Assembly (NCBI GenBank): GCA_024509875.1
Contig: JAMPIV010019079.1
Coordinates: 62,001 to 126,000, forward strand
Reading direction: 5' to 3'
DNA length: 64,000 nucleotides
DNA from: Oreohelix idahoensis
Lineage: Eukaryota; Mollusca; Gastropoda; Stylommatophora; Oreohelicidae
Part shown: one piece after another, positions 11,256-22,039 of the stretch
Position numbering within the stretch: the first letter of the stretch is position 1
Layout: every line of letters starts with the position of its first letter
Translations under genes and position numbers: made by a program
The notes under the pieces: generated by a model
Database searches by the model: none
Seen by the model: only the letters and a program-made list of their open reading frames with translations
Told to the model about the DNA's origin: nothing

Positions 11256-12724
11256 TTAAAAAATGATTCACAAGAATGGAAAACTGCTCAGCAATATACA
11301 AGAGCAAATGAAGAGGTGGACAGAATATTTTGAGGACCTTCTCAATAGACCAGCTCCACAAAACCCCCCGGAGATCCAGCCAGCAGAAGAAGAGCTACAA
11401 ATTAACGGCAAAAGACCAACGAAGGAAGAAATAAAGAAAGCCATAAAGCTTCTAAGAGATGGAAAAGCGCCTGGACCTGATGGCATTCCAGCAGAGGCCA
11501 TCAAAGCAGATATCGACATGGCTACAGAAATGTTATATAAATTACTTGGTAAAGTCTGGGAAAATGAAGAAATACCAGCAGAATGGAAGGAAGGATATCT
11601 GGTTAAGTTGCCTAAGAAGGGAAATTTACAAGAGTGCACAAATTATAGAGTAATAATGTTACTATCAGTGCCAGAAAAAGTATTAAACAGGATTATCCTT
11701 GAGAGATTAAAAAAGTCCATAGACAAGAAACTGAGAGATGAACAAGCAGGTTTTCGACAAAGCAGATCCTGTACAGACCAGATAGCCACTTTGAGAATAA
11801 TAGTTGAACAAAGTCTGGAATGGAATTCACCACTATACATCGTATTTGTGGACTACGAAAAGGCATTTGACAGTGTAGATAGAGAATCACTTTGGAAATT
11901 GATGAGGCATTATGGAGTTCCCCTGAAGATCATTAATTTAATAAAGAAAACATATGAAAACATGACATGCAGAGTTCTTCATGAAGGACAGCTTACAGAA
12001 CCGTTTGGGATAAGAACAGGAGTGCGACAGGGATGCCTCTTGTCTCCATTTCTTTTCTTACTAGCAATAGACTGGGTTATGAGAACATCGACAACACGCA
12101 ACAGAAATGGAATCCTGTGGACTCTGACCAAGCAGTTGGATGATCTGGATTTTGCTGATGACTTGGCTCTTCTGTCCCATAACCGTAATCAGATACAGGA
12201 CAAATTGAAAACACTCGATGAGAGGTCACAGCAATTGTGTCTGAAAATACACAGGAAAAGACAAAGATAATGAGAATAAATGCAGGTAATGATAACAGGG
12301 TTGAACTTGAAGAAGCACCAATACAAGATGTAGAATCGTACACATATCTTGGCAGCAATATAGACAAAGTTGGAGGGATAGACATTGATATCAAAATAAG
12401 AATACAAAAAGCAAGAGGAGCTTTCATTGCATTGGGAAATATATGGAGATCAAGAGAAATCGGATCCAACATGAAACTAAGAATCTTCAACTCAAATGTG
12501 AAGTCAGTACTATTGTATGGCTCTGAAACGTGGAGAACAACAAAGACAACAACCAAAAAGCTACAGACTTTCATAAATGGGTGCTTGCGCAGAATAGAAG
12601 GATTAAAATGGTATGACAAGGTTACCAACGTGGAACTGATGACAAGAACCAGGCAAGTGCCAGTGGAACAAGAGATGAGAAGAAGACGATGGCGATGGAT
12701 AGGACACACACTGAGGAAACCTGT
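11256..12724 (+). pseudogene. LINE-A copy 1, reverse transcriptase, left half
   Basis: This is a LINE reverse transcriptase of the APE-type lineage often annotated as endonuclease-reverse transcriptase. The frame 11,263-12,270 holds the RT core: GKAPGPDGIPAEAIK, AGFRQSRSCTDQIATLRII, FVDYEKAFDSVDRESLWKL, GVRQGCLLSPFLFLLAIDW and the catalytic LDFADDLALLS. A frameshift near 12,250 passes to 12,237-12,758, with VESYTYLGSNIDKVGG, VLLYGSETWRTTKT and RWRWIGHTLRK. The 5' end (endonuclease) is missing. At 12,724 the ORF is broken by LTR1 and resumes at 30,914. Confidence 0.92.
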
Positions 12725-13367
12725 TGTTAAGGATAGATTTGAGATGCAGATAAAATAGTGTGACATGTTACTACATGCTAGCACATTTCCATTTTTATGT
12801 GAGGAATTGTGTTCGCCTGTAGTCAAACTACGGTTTGCACGAAGCGTCCACCCGTGGTGAGCGATGCGTTCACCCGTGTTGAGCGACGGTCAACTAGTGA
12901 CGTTTCGGTCACATGTCGTGGGGTTCAGTGTGTAAATTAATTGGTCTTCCGTCTTTGTGTTTGCGTCCAAGAGAGATGTAATTTTTCGAGCTCCTGGATA
13001 ATGGAGAGTGATATAAATATATCCATTGTGGCATTATTGATTTTATGAGGCCACCACGTTATGTGTAAGATGGTTCATAAAACTTATCTAGAAGTTCATA
13101 CCATAAATTACTACAAGTAACTTTGAGATAAGGAGGCAACTAATATTTTGTTTGGCCTGATTTCTTCTGCCGCATTACTTTGGTTTTCGTGGATTGCCCG
13201 AACCTTTAGTACAACGGCTAGGATTGAGTGGAGATGAGAGGAGTGTATTATTATCATATTATTGCCACTTAAAGATGCCTAACGTTTGAACCTTATTGAC
13301 GGACCAGAGATAATCTACTACGCTTATCCATTGCCATGTACTTTTGATGTTTGATGGACCATTGTGA
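12725..13367 (+). repeat. LTR1 5' LTR, part 1
   Basis: Starts TGTTAAGGATAG and matches the 3' LTR from 30,118. It is broken at 13,367 by the LINE-D insertion. Part 2 follows at 14,769. Confidence 0.93.
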
Positions 13368-14753
13368 ACGAAATCTAAAGAAGATTTATAATGGAGTAAT
13401 AAGACCACACTTAGAGTTTAGCTCAGCAGCATGGTCATCAGCTGCTAACTCACATCTGCAGTCTTTGGACAGGGTGCAAAATCAAGCTCTCAGGCTCATT
13501 ACAGGAGCCATGAAAACTACACCAATAACAGAGATGCAGAAGGTTGCTGGATTACAGACATTGTCCCATAGCAGAGACACAAAAACCATGATCCAGATGG
13601 AAAAGTACAACAGTATGCCAATGCACCCAATGAAGGCAAGACTAGATGATCTGGCATTGGGACGTCTAAAGCGTAGCAGCTTTGTGCATCGGGGGAAAAG
13701 ACTTATAAGACAGCATCAGAGGACCTATCCATGAAGACAACACCACTGAAGCCCACCCTATACCCTGTACCATGGGAGCAGGCCAGCAGTGCCCTCCAAA
13801 TTAATACATCAGTCAGTGGTCTCACAAGTGGATGTGAGTATAATGATCTGCAAAAACGAACTGCTACATTGAGTATGATCCAAGAAAGCTATCCCGATCA
13901 ATCATGGATACATGCCTATACAGATGGATCAGCAACTAATGCTGTTAGGAATGGAGGTGCCGGTATCTTTATCTCATATCCTGACAACCACTATGAGACT
14001 AGGCACATTCCCACTGGTAAATTCTGTTCCAACTATACAGCTGAGGTTCAAGCTCTAGAGCAAGCTGCAAATATGATTTATAACACCAACTCTGACTGCC
14101 ACCAGGTAGTCATCCTCACAGATGCACTGTCTGTCCTGCAAGCTCTCAAGGGTGGTAAACTCCCGCATCTGAGAAATGAACTAAACAAGGTAGCTGCCAA
14201 AAGAGAACCATACTTCAGTGGGTACCATCTCATTGTGGTGTACCCGGAAATGAAAAGGCAGATAAACTTGCAAAAAAAGGGAGGAGAATGTGAACAAGAA
14301 GATAATGAAGTCACATACTTTGAGAAAAAGAGAGCTATCCAGACTATCAGAAGAGAACAGAACCAACCCAAAGACGACTATCACACTCTCGACCGGCAGG
14401 GACAGATAACTATTTTTCGACTCAGGACAGGGCATAACAAACTGAATAAACACATGCACAAGCTACGATTGTCTGCTTCACCACTGTGCACAGGTGGATT
14501 AAACGAACAAACTGCTGAGCATGTTCTACAGGACTGTCCTCTGTATGACCAGTTAAGAAAGATATACTGGCCGAATGACTCAACACTAAACTCAAAGCTA
14601 TATGGAGTTAAAGAGGAACTTCAAACAACAGTCGAATTCATCATGAGAACTCGTCTGACGGTGTAAACATCAAACAACAGTCGAATTCATCATGAGAACT
14701 CGTCTGACGGTGTAATCATCAAAGATGCGATCGCAAGAAGAAGAGAAGAAGAA
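13368..14753 (+). pseudogene. LINE-D copy 1 with RNase H, in the LTR1 5' LTR
   Basis: The insertion is flanked by a perfect 15-bp duplication gatggaccattgtga (13,353-13,367 and 14,754-14,768) and ends in a GAAGAA-rich tail. Frame 13,351-13,734 carries the linker after the RT domain (LEFSSAAWSSAANSHLQSL, QNQALRLITGAMKTTPI). Frame 13,731-14,666 carries RNase H with YTDGSATNA, a TAEVQALEQA glutamate and LTDALSVLQAL. The expected WIPSH block is degraded. The copy is 5'-truncated. The last ~48 bases of coding sequence including the stop are duplicated in tandem just before the tail. Confidence 0.9.
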
Positions 14754-14768
14754 GATGGACCATTGTGA

Positions 14769-14920
14769 AGTGACTTTGTTTATTAAATGTCAACCATGTT
14801 TTTCCCGTGGACCTGTTCACCTACGGCTTTTGTTATGTATACAGACAATAATGTCCTGAATGAACACCTGCTATCATTCGCGTGTCCATGCATGATCCTC
14901 TAAATTATCCCACCGTAACA
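14769..14920 (+). repeat. LTR1 5' LTR, part 2
   Basis: Resumes the LTR after LINE-D (one copy of the 15-bp duplication at 14,754-14,768 belongs to the LTR) and ends CCGTAACA. Parts 1 and 2 together give 795 bp, against 796 bp in the 3' LTR. Confidence 0.93.
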
Positions 14921-16513
14921 CCAAATACCAGTCTACATCACAACGTTTGTAAGATTCTTTCAAGTTTCAAGTCTATGCCACGGCGATGTCAAGTTATTTG
15001 TGCCAAGTCAACACAGCGTTTGGAGGTCTACACAGTTTATGATGCTCATCTGACTGCAACTGTGTATTTGTTTACATTTCATCCGTGCTTCACTTGTATT
15101 GAGGGACAGTGTTGTTCCAGTGTTGACGCCTTTTTCCGGACTTGCATCTGATCAGATTACGATAAGATAAGTGCCTGTTAATACACTCTTGTATCTTTGC
15201 CGTGGTGTAAGCCTTTTTGTTACATCTGTGTTATTCGTTTTCTTGGTTTTCTATGTCTTTGTACAAATCTGTTGTTAGCGAGACATGTCATTGAAAAATG
15301 ACCGCTTAGCAGATATTTCTATAGGTTTTGCTTACATTTCTCAAGCAGGGAAATTTCCAGCACGAGTTTTCTCACTGACGTTTAGTTCACTGCCTGTTTA
15401 GTGTGACCTAATTTGGTTAGGTGTGCTGCTCCGTCCTTTTAGTTGTCAGTTTTCACAACAACCTTCGCTGCCTCCGCTATGCTGGGAGGACCCGGCAACC
15501 GGGACCACACACAGCCTTGAGAGGACAAAGATCGCCTGAGGCGTTTTAAGCAGTAAGTCTGTTTTATTTGTTATTTCTCCTTAGTTTCCCATTTGCATTC
15601 TTTTTCGTTTACTTGCTGCTGTTATTACATTGTCTTGGTCACTTGTACTTGTGTTTTGTTTAGTTCCATTAATTCTGTTCTTGTACATTATCATAATTTT
15701 TTTTTTCTCCTCTCTTTCTCGTTTCCCTCGTACCTTTACTATTGTTGATCTGTCATACTATACTATTTTGTTATTGATTAGTAATAATAAGAATCTATTT
15801 GCATTGATAATATTGTAAAGCAACTAGCCAGTATATTTCAACTAAGTGAGTCACAATAGTTGTGAAATATGTCCACTCTGGAGAATTTTATCCAGGAGGG
15901 TGAGGAGGATGGATTACAAGGCCCAGATCTTGAAGAATCTGTAATAGGCCGTGTCTTAATTCAGGCGGCATCAGATCTGGGGGATTTTGCAGATTTCAAT
16001 TGTCGTTCCGTGCCTCATATAATCATTGCTAGGGAACTGGCAGAGTTTCTACGGGCGGATCTCCGTATATTTCTGGGACAATACGTTCATGTACAACATA
16101 GTCAAATATAGTCGTCGATAATTTATCGAGATGCCCACAGCTCGAACCTGAAAATTCATATTCATTTAGTTAATTGACTTTACATTATACATGTGTGAAA
16201 CCATGGTATTTATCCACTACTAGTCACTATGACAAAAGACGATGAAGACACAAACACTAATTCAAACCATTCATATTAACATTTGTGATTTACATGACTT
16301 TGAGATAATCATTATTCACTTTAACTAGTGGTACAAGAAACAGTATTATACTACTTGCAGACACGAACAATTTCCAACTACAATATCATGTTATTATTCT
16401 GGAATGCATTCACATTAACTAAGATTGCTATACTAATACTACAAATCTAGTCCTGACACGGATAGTTTGGAGTATAATTACATTATTGCAAGTTTGTTTT
16501 GGACATTACTTGT
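14921..16513 (+). other. LTR1 internal leader region
   Basis: Internal sequence of LTR1 between its 5' LTR and the LTR2 insertion. It is mostly non-coding. A GCAG|taagt-like splice-donor sequence lies at about 15,550. A small gag-like frame is listed separately. From 16,112 to 16,513 nothing coding is seen. Confidence 0.6.
15869..16111 (+). pseudogene. LTR1 short gag N-terminus-like ORF
   Basis: An 80-codon frame starts MSTLENFIQEGEEDGLQG. Its first 25 residues share spacing with the LTR2 gag start (MTSLKDLLKIGKEFNLEG): Leu at 4, Gly at 11, Glu at 13, Leu at 16, Gly at 18 and Leu at 21. This suggests a common gag origin. It stops long before a capsid or nucleocapsid would be complete. It could be a remnant or a short retained peptide. 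Function unknown. Confidence 0.55.
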
Positions 16514-16657
16514 TGTTATGTCTAAATATCATAACATTGGTGGTCTACGATCACTTCCTGGTTTGATGTTTACAGACGGTTGTCATGAGTTTCCGGAAGT
16601 GACGTCTTGACGGCTGCTCAAGAATAGTGGCAGACGTGAGCATGTTAATCTGGGACA
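16514..16657 (+). repeat. LTR2 5' LTR, part 1
   Basis: 144 bp identical, apart from one base, to the start of the 3' LTR at 28,777. It ends at TGGGACA, where LINE-Z begins. Confidence 0.92.
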
Positions 16658-17010
16658 GGGGGGTGTTGGGAAGTCAGGTATTGGTAGTACCTCTGGTGAA
16701 GGAGCTGTCATGCCCTTTTCAGGGCAGCTCGGCCACCTTTGGTCCAAACCTGGCATCCAGCTCTCACCTGTGGCTCCTCGTAGCTGTCAGCATGCGACAG
16801 CGGCCACCCCCCGGGCAACGGCTTTGACAGGCCGGCTAAACTAGGTGAGGGTAGCCGAATGGTTATAAACCTTCGGTGAGTTAGGGTCTGCCTACCCATG
16901 CATGCGAAGACTGGATTCGATAGACTGCGCACCATTACCTAAGCAGCTTACCGCGGTTGGTGAGTACCCTACTTCGGCGGGCGACATATAAGAAAAAGAA
17001 AGGACAGATT

Positions 17011-18272
17011 TTCCCCCCTCATTCTAGGCGCATGGAATGTGCGCACTCTCCTTGACAAAGACTTTAAAGCAAACAGACCTGAGAGACGAACTGCCCTGAT
17101 TGGGAGAGAACTGGCCAGGTACAACATTGACATAGCAGCACTGAGTGAAACTCGACTTGCAGGTGAGGGCCAACTTTGCGAAAAGGGTGCAGGTTATACA
17201 TTCTTTTGGAGCGGAAGAGGAACTGAAGAAAGACGAGAAGCAGGGGTTGGATTTGCAATCAAAACAGCAATTGTCAGCAAGTTAGCGGGGCCCCCAAAGG
17301 GAATAAATGACCGACTGATGACGGTCAAGATCCCCCTGTTCTATGGAAGAAAACATGCCACCATCATTAGATAAGTTTTACGAAGAACTACATGCAGTCA
17401 TTGCATCAGTTCCTAAAGCAGATAAGCTCATCATTATTGGTGACTTTAATGCAAGAGTAGGCTCAGATAACATCTCATGGAATGGCACTATTGGAAGGTA
17501 CGGCGTGGGTCACTGTAACAGCAATGGACTTCTTCTCCTCCTGACTTGCGCAGAACATGACCTCCTTGTCACCAACACCATTTTTCGACTTCCTACCCGC
17601 AACAGGACCTCCTGGATGCACCCTCGCTCAAAGAATTGGCACTTAATTGACTATGTAATTGTTAGGAAGAAGGACAGACAAGATGTCCGGGTGACCAAGT
17701 CCATGTGTGGTGCCGAATGTTGGACTGATCATCGCCTCATTGTATCTAAACTTAAAGTTCGTATCCAACCAGCCAGGCGCCCTCAGGGGAAGAAAACTCA
17801 AAAGAGGCTGGATGTCACCAAACTAAAGAAGACAAAAATCAAACAGTCATTTACTGACACCTTAGAAGACCGTCTCAAATCTATCTCGCTAGACGGCCAA
17901 AGTGTGGAAACAAATTGGGCAGCCCTAAGTGAGCAGATCTACAACACTGCTACAGAGGTCCTGGGTCCTTCCATCAAGAAACAAAATGACTGGTTTGATG
18001 AGAACTCAGATGATATAAAGCAGATGTTGGCTGAGAAACATCATCTCCATAAAGCATATTTAAATGATCCAAAATCTACATCCAAGAAAGACGCTTTCAA
18101 CAACATGCGTAGAATCGTCCAACATAAACTATGCCAGATGCGGGATTCATGGCTGAGTAATAAAGCAGATGAGCTCCAAGGCTTTGCTGACGGCCATGAC
18201 TTGAAAAATTTTTTACCTTGCACTCAAAGCGGTCTATGGTCCAACATCATCAGGATCATTTCCCCTCCTTAA
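17011..18272 (+). pseudogene. LINE-Z endonuclease region
   Basis: APE-type endonuclease read in two frames. The first (about 17,030-17,374) begins AWNVRTLLDKD and has ALSETRLAGEGQL. The second (17,343-18,272) has IIIGDFNARVGSDN, SWMHPRSKNWHLIDYV and TDHRLIVSKL, the Asp-Asn and Asp-His blocks of the catalytic fold. The frames overlap at about 17,345-17,370, so an indel separates them. The end of the second frame is a linker toward RT. The endonuclease would nick the target for target-primed reverse transcription; this copy cannot make it intact. Confidence 0.85.
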
Positions 18273-18275
18273 TGC

Positions 18276-20405
18276 ATATGGAAAAACACTAATTACAGAC
18301 AAGGAAAAAATGCTCCAACGCTGGGCTGAACATTTTAATAATATTCTGAACCAGCCATCATCTATTAACGACGAAGCCATCATCCGCATGCCCCAAATTC
18401 CTATAAATGAAGCATTAGATGATGTACCAACTCTGGAGGAAACTAAGAAAGCGATTCGTCAACTGTCTAGTGGAAAGGCCACCGGCTCCGATTCAATTCC
18501 TGTTGAGGTTTATAAAGATGGCGGTGCAGTTCTGTTAGAGAAACTTCACATGATCTTCCAGCAAATGTGGCAGAGTGAAAACATCCCACACGATCTCAAA
18601 GATGCGTCAATTATACATCTATATAAACGTAAAGGTAATCGCCAAGACTGTAACAATCATCGAGGCATCTCTCTTTTATCAATCGCTGGGAAGATATTCG
18701 CCAGAATCTTTTTGAATCGCCTTACGGCTCATCTTGACAAAGGTCTTTTACCTGAAAGTCAGTGTGGATTCCGGAAAGAACGTGGAACCACAGATATGGT
18801 GTTCGCTGCAAGACAGCTACAAGAACAATGCCAAGAACAGCACTGTGACCTGTACACAGCGTTCATCGACTTGACAAAGGCGTTCGATACGGTCAGTAGA
18901 GAGGGTCTATGGAAGATCATGGCAAAATATGGCTGCCCAAAGAAATTTATCCCCAACGGGCTGATCACCCGTTTGCTAGTCACTTTGATTACGGAAACAA
19001 CAACAAAAGGATTGATTTGTCGTTGCCCTAAAGACGCCATTAGGCGTGATGGGAACAGCGGCAAAGAAAATCTATTCGCTGTTGCCCTTAAGACGCCACT
19101 AGGCGTAATGGCCACTGACTGCTTTGCCGGTCGTTGGCTAAGGATGGAAGAAGAAGAAGAAGAAGAAGAAGAAAGAAATTTATCACAATAGTGCAGCATC
19201 TGCATGATGGAATGCAGGCTAGAGTTCAGGAAAACGGTGAGCTATCAGAGCCTTTCCCCGTCTCAAATGGAGTTAAACAAGGGTGCGTACTTGCACCGAC
19301 TCTGTTCAGTATCATGTTTTCTGCTATGCTGACTGATGCTTTTAGAGACGGGGACACAGGAATCGACATTAGTTATCGTATTGATGGAAAATTGTTTAAC
19401 CTTAGGAGGCTTCAAGCAAAAACCAAGGTCAAATCACACACCATCAGAGATCTTCTGTTTGCTGATGATTGTGCCCTCAATGCTGGCTCAGAGGCTGATC
19501 TGCAGCATAGTGTGGATAGGTTCTCCGAAGCCTGCGCCAACTTTGGGCTTACCATCAACACGAAGAAAACAGAAATCATGTACCAACCAGCTCCTGGCAC
19601 AGTTTATACTGAGCCAATCATCAAGGTTAATGGTGAGAAACTGAATGTTGTGAACAGATTCACATACCTTGGTAGCACACTATCCCAGAACATTGTCATT
19701 GATGATGAGGTGAACACCAGGATCTCCAAAGCCAGCAGCACATTTGGCAGATTATACACCAACGTTTGGCATCGAAGTGGCATTAGTCTACAGACAAAGC
19801 TGAAGGTGTACAGAGCTGCGGTGCTTCCAGTGCTGCTATATGCAAGTGAAACATGGGCTGTATACAGGCGCCACGTAAAGAAGCTAAACCACTTCCATAC
19901 AGTCTGTCCCAGGAAGATAATGAACATCAAATGGCAAGACAAGATCCCGGATACCGCCGTTCTTGACAGAGCTGGTATCCCTAGTATTGATACTATTCTG
20001 ATACAGTCACAGATTCGCTGGGCAGGTCATGTAGTCCGCATGCCAGACCATCGACTGCCAAAGATACTCTTTTATGGTGAGATACAGAAGGGTAAATGCT
20101 CCCATGGTGGCCAAAAGAAGCGCTTCAAAGACACGTTAAAGACGTCATTGAAAACCTTTGACATAAACCCTGACACATGGGAAGCTGCTGCGCAAGACCG
20201 AACTGCTTGGCGCACATCTCTTCGTAAAGGTGCAGCGGCATGCCAATCATCCAGAAGAGCAGCAGCGGAACAGCGGAGACAAGCTAGAAAGGACCGTGTA
20301 ATAAAACCTTCACATGAAGCAAACATTCCCTGCCCACACTGTCCGAGATCTTTCCAGGCCCGCATCGGGCTCATCAGTCACCTTCGTACCCATAGACTAA
20401 CCTAA
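18276..20405 (+). pseudogene. LINE-Z reverse transcriptase with C2H2 finger, split by a SINE
   Basis: RT starts around 18,310. It contains SSGKATGSDSIPVEVYKDG, GISLLSIAGKIFARI, QCGFRKERGTTDMVFAARQ and FIDLTKAFDTVSREGLW. The S2 SINE (18,952-19,171) interrupts it. After the SINE follow GVKQGCVLAPTLFSIMFSAM, the catalytic LLFADDCALNA (about 19,452-19,484), FTYLGSTLSQN and VLLYASETWAVYRRH. The last ~25 residues are a zinc-binding end CPHCPRSFQARIGLISHLRT with a final His. The coding sense around the SINE is otherwise well kept, so the SINE may be what silenced the ORF. Confidence 0.9.
18952..19171 (+). mobile_element. S2 SINE copy 1, inside LINE-Z
   Basis: A 220-bp insertion with a perfect 13-bp duplication aaagaaatttatc (18,939-18,951 and 19,172-19,184). 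It starts cccaacgggctgatcaccc, contains two related blocks (gttgccctaaagacgcc and gttgcccttaagacgcc), and ends GGCTAAGGATGGA plus (AGA)n. A second complete copy is at 59,863-60,080. The last ~60 bases before the tail match the 3' end of LINE-C. No clear A box and B box were identified. Confidence 0.92.
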
Positions 20406-20412
20406 CATATTC

Positions 20413-20948
20413 ATTCCGCTTGTGTCTTTTGACCGATATGCAGGGCTAGTGTCCGTTGGGACTAGATTTTAGAATATGTCCTTCGTTGGAGGAATATGAT
20501 TACCACACCTGCAAGATGTATATTGCCTGCACTGATTTATGCCTGCAGTACTTATTAATGTCAGTTTAAGTTAAGCAGTGTGTGTGGAATTCTGTGCACG
20601 TAAGTTTTGACAGGACAGTAGAGACATGTGCCTAGAAAGCTTCAATGTCGAATCCTACTCAATATGGAGTATCTGTGATTAAACGTGTGATCTGTCAAAA
20701 GCTGTTAGGCCTTAGTGTCTGAGTACCTGTGTTGCGGGCCAGGGAGTATCGAATGTTTGGCCATAATTAATATTCCATAAATACTACAATGGAGTCTATA
20801 AGGATAACCCTGGAAGGGAACTCAGCAGGCCAAGATTTCTAATAAAGAGTGTCCAAGCATTGAGCTTAATGCACTGAGAGAACAGGACGTCTGTGGGACT
20901 GTTCCTGAAGAAGATAAATAATAAATACAGTATATTTTCCCCGCAACA
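20413..20948 (+). repeat. LTR2 5' LTR, part 2
   Basis: 536 bp matching 28,941-29,476 with two base differences. Contains AATAAA-like signals near the end (gataaataataaatacag) and ends CCGCAACA. Confidence 0.93.
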
Positions 20949-22039
20949 TTTATTGGGGGCCAAGCTAAAGGAAGCAGAAGCCAAAAAATTGGAAGTCGAG
21001 AATTTTTTTCAAGATGGCGACACTGATCGTCTGCCTGAATATTGCAAGCATGGAAAGGATTTCCAGCTATAATATCAAGTAACGTGCCTCAAAGTCTCAC
21101 AAAAGTGACTTGCTATTACATATAAGTCAGATGAATTGACTATTTACGTTAATTTCAAGGATGTTATCAGGAAACATGGACCAGAACGATGTCCGTCATG
21201 TTTCAGTTTCAACTAGCCTAATCCTAGGCCTAACCAGAGCCTAAATTTACGGAACAACACTGTATTCCTTGCTTGAAGAAGTCTCAAGGAGGATTTTTTT
21301 TGAGGCAACAGATAAGTAAATTTATCGTTACATACAGCGTGACTGTGGATAATATCTGTTGGCCTGGATTTTATTTTCACAAATTATTGTTTTTATTATG
21401 TCAATGTGTTTCTTCTAGTGGGAGGCTGGTGGGACTTGGTTTGCTCATTAAATACCGCGAAAGCTAGGTCTAATGAGTAAATTAAGCGTTCTGTAGGTAG
21501 TATCTGTGTAATTCTTATTGAGGAGCCAGTATATTTTGCTGGTTAAGTAAAAGAACTGCCTCATTTGAATTTAGCAGATCCATTTCTGTCTAGTTGTAAA
21601 GTCATGTTTCCATATTGTTTGTTATCATAAGTCCTGTCATTGTTATATTTTATTAAGTTTGCTACATTATTGTTTGTAAGATTGTCCATTCTCCTCTGAC
21701 TATCATTTAGTTCTTAGATGTTATAATTGTTGTCATACGCGTCTTGTCTTATTCTATTGTTATAGAGCATTATTATAATTTATTGTTATATACATGTCAT
21801 ATTAACTCCTTGGTTTATACATTTGTATTTTCGTTAGTTGCTCTAACCCTGTCTTCTTGTCATTGCCTGTTGTAGTTATTTTTATTGCTCCATATTGTAT
21901 ACTTGACTAACATCTATATTAGTGCATTTATAGACTGATGTCAGATTGGTGGATTGAATATTGAATATTGGCTGACATATTCATATATATAAAAGTTTAA
22001 ATATTGTGCATATACTGAGAATCACAATAATAAGAAACC
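20949..22039 (+). other. LTR2 leader
   Basis: Non-coding leader of about 1.1 kb between the 5' LTR and the gag start. The possible primer binding site is at 20,954 on. Otherwise AT-rich with nothing recognised. Confidence 0.6.

Larger units (their letters stand above)
16658..20412 (+). mobile_element. LINE-Z inserted in the LTR2 5' LTR
   Basis: A nearly complete non-LTR retrotransposon of 3.75 kb. It has a GC-rich 5' region (16,658-17,030), an APE-type endonuclease, an RT and a C-terminal C2H2 zinc finger. It is itself broken by a 220-bp S2 SINE. The LTR sequence resumes at 20,413 with 20 bases of the LTR (compare 28,921-28,940) missing and no target duplication. The 3' end comes within ten bases of the ORF stop, with no poly-A or GAA tail, which is unusual and may reflect the same deletion. 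Confidence 0.88.

Noticed and set aside
12077..12826. A 249-codon minus-strand frame
   Set aside because: It is antisense to LINE-A RT and the LTR1 start; the same shadow appears over the other LINE-A copies.
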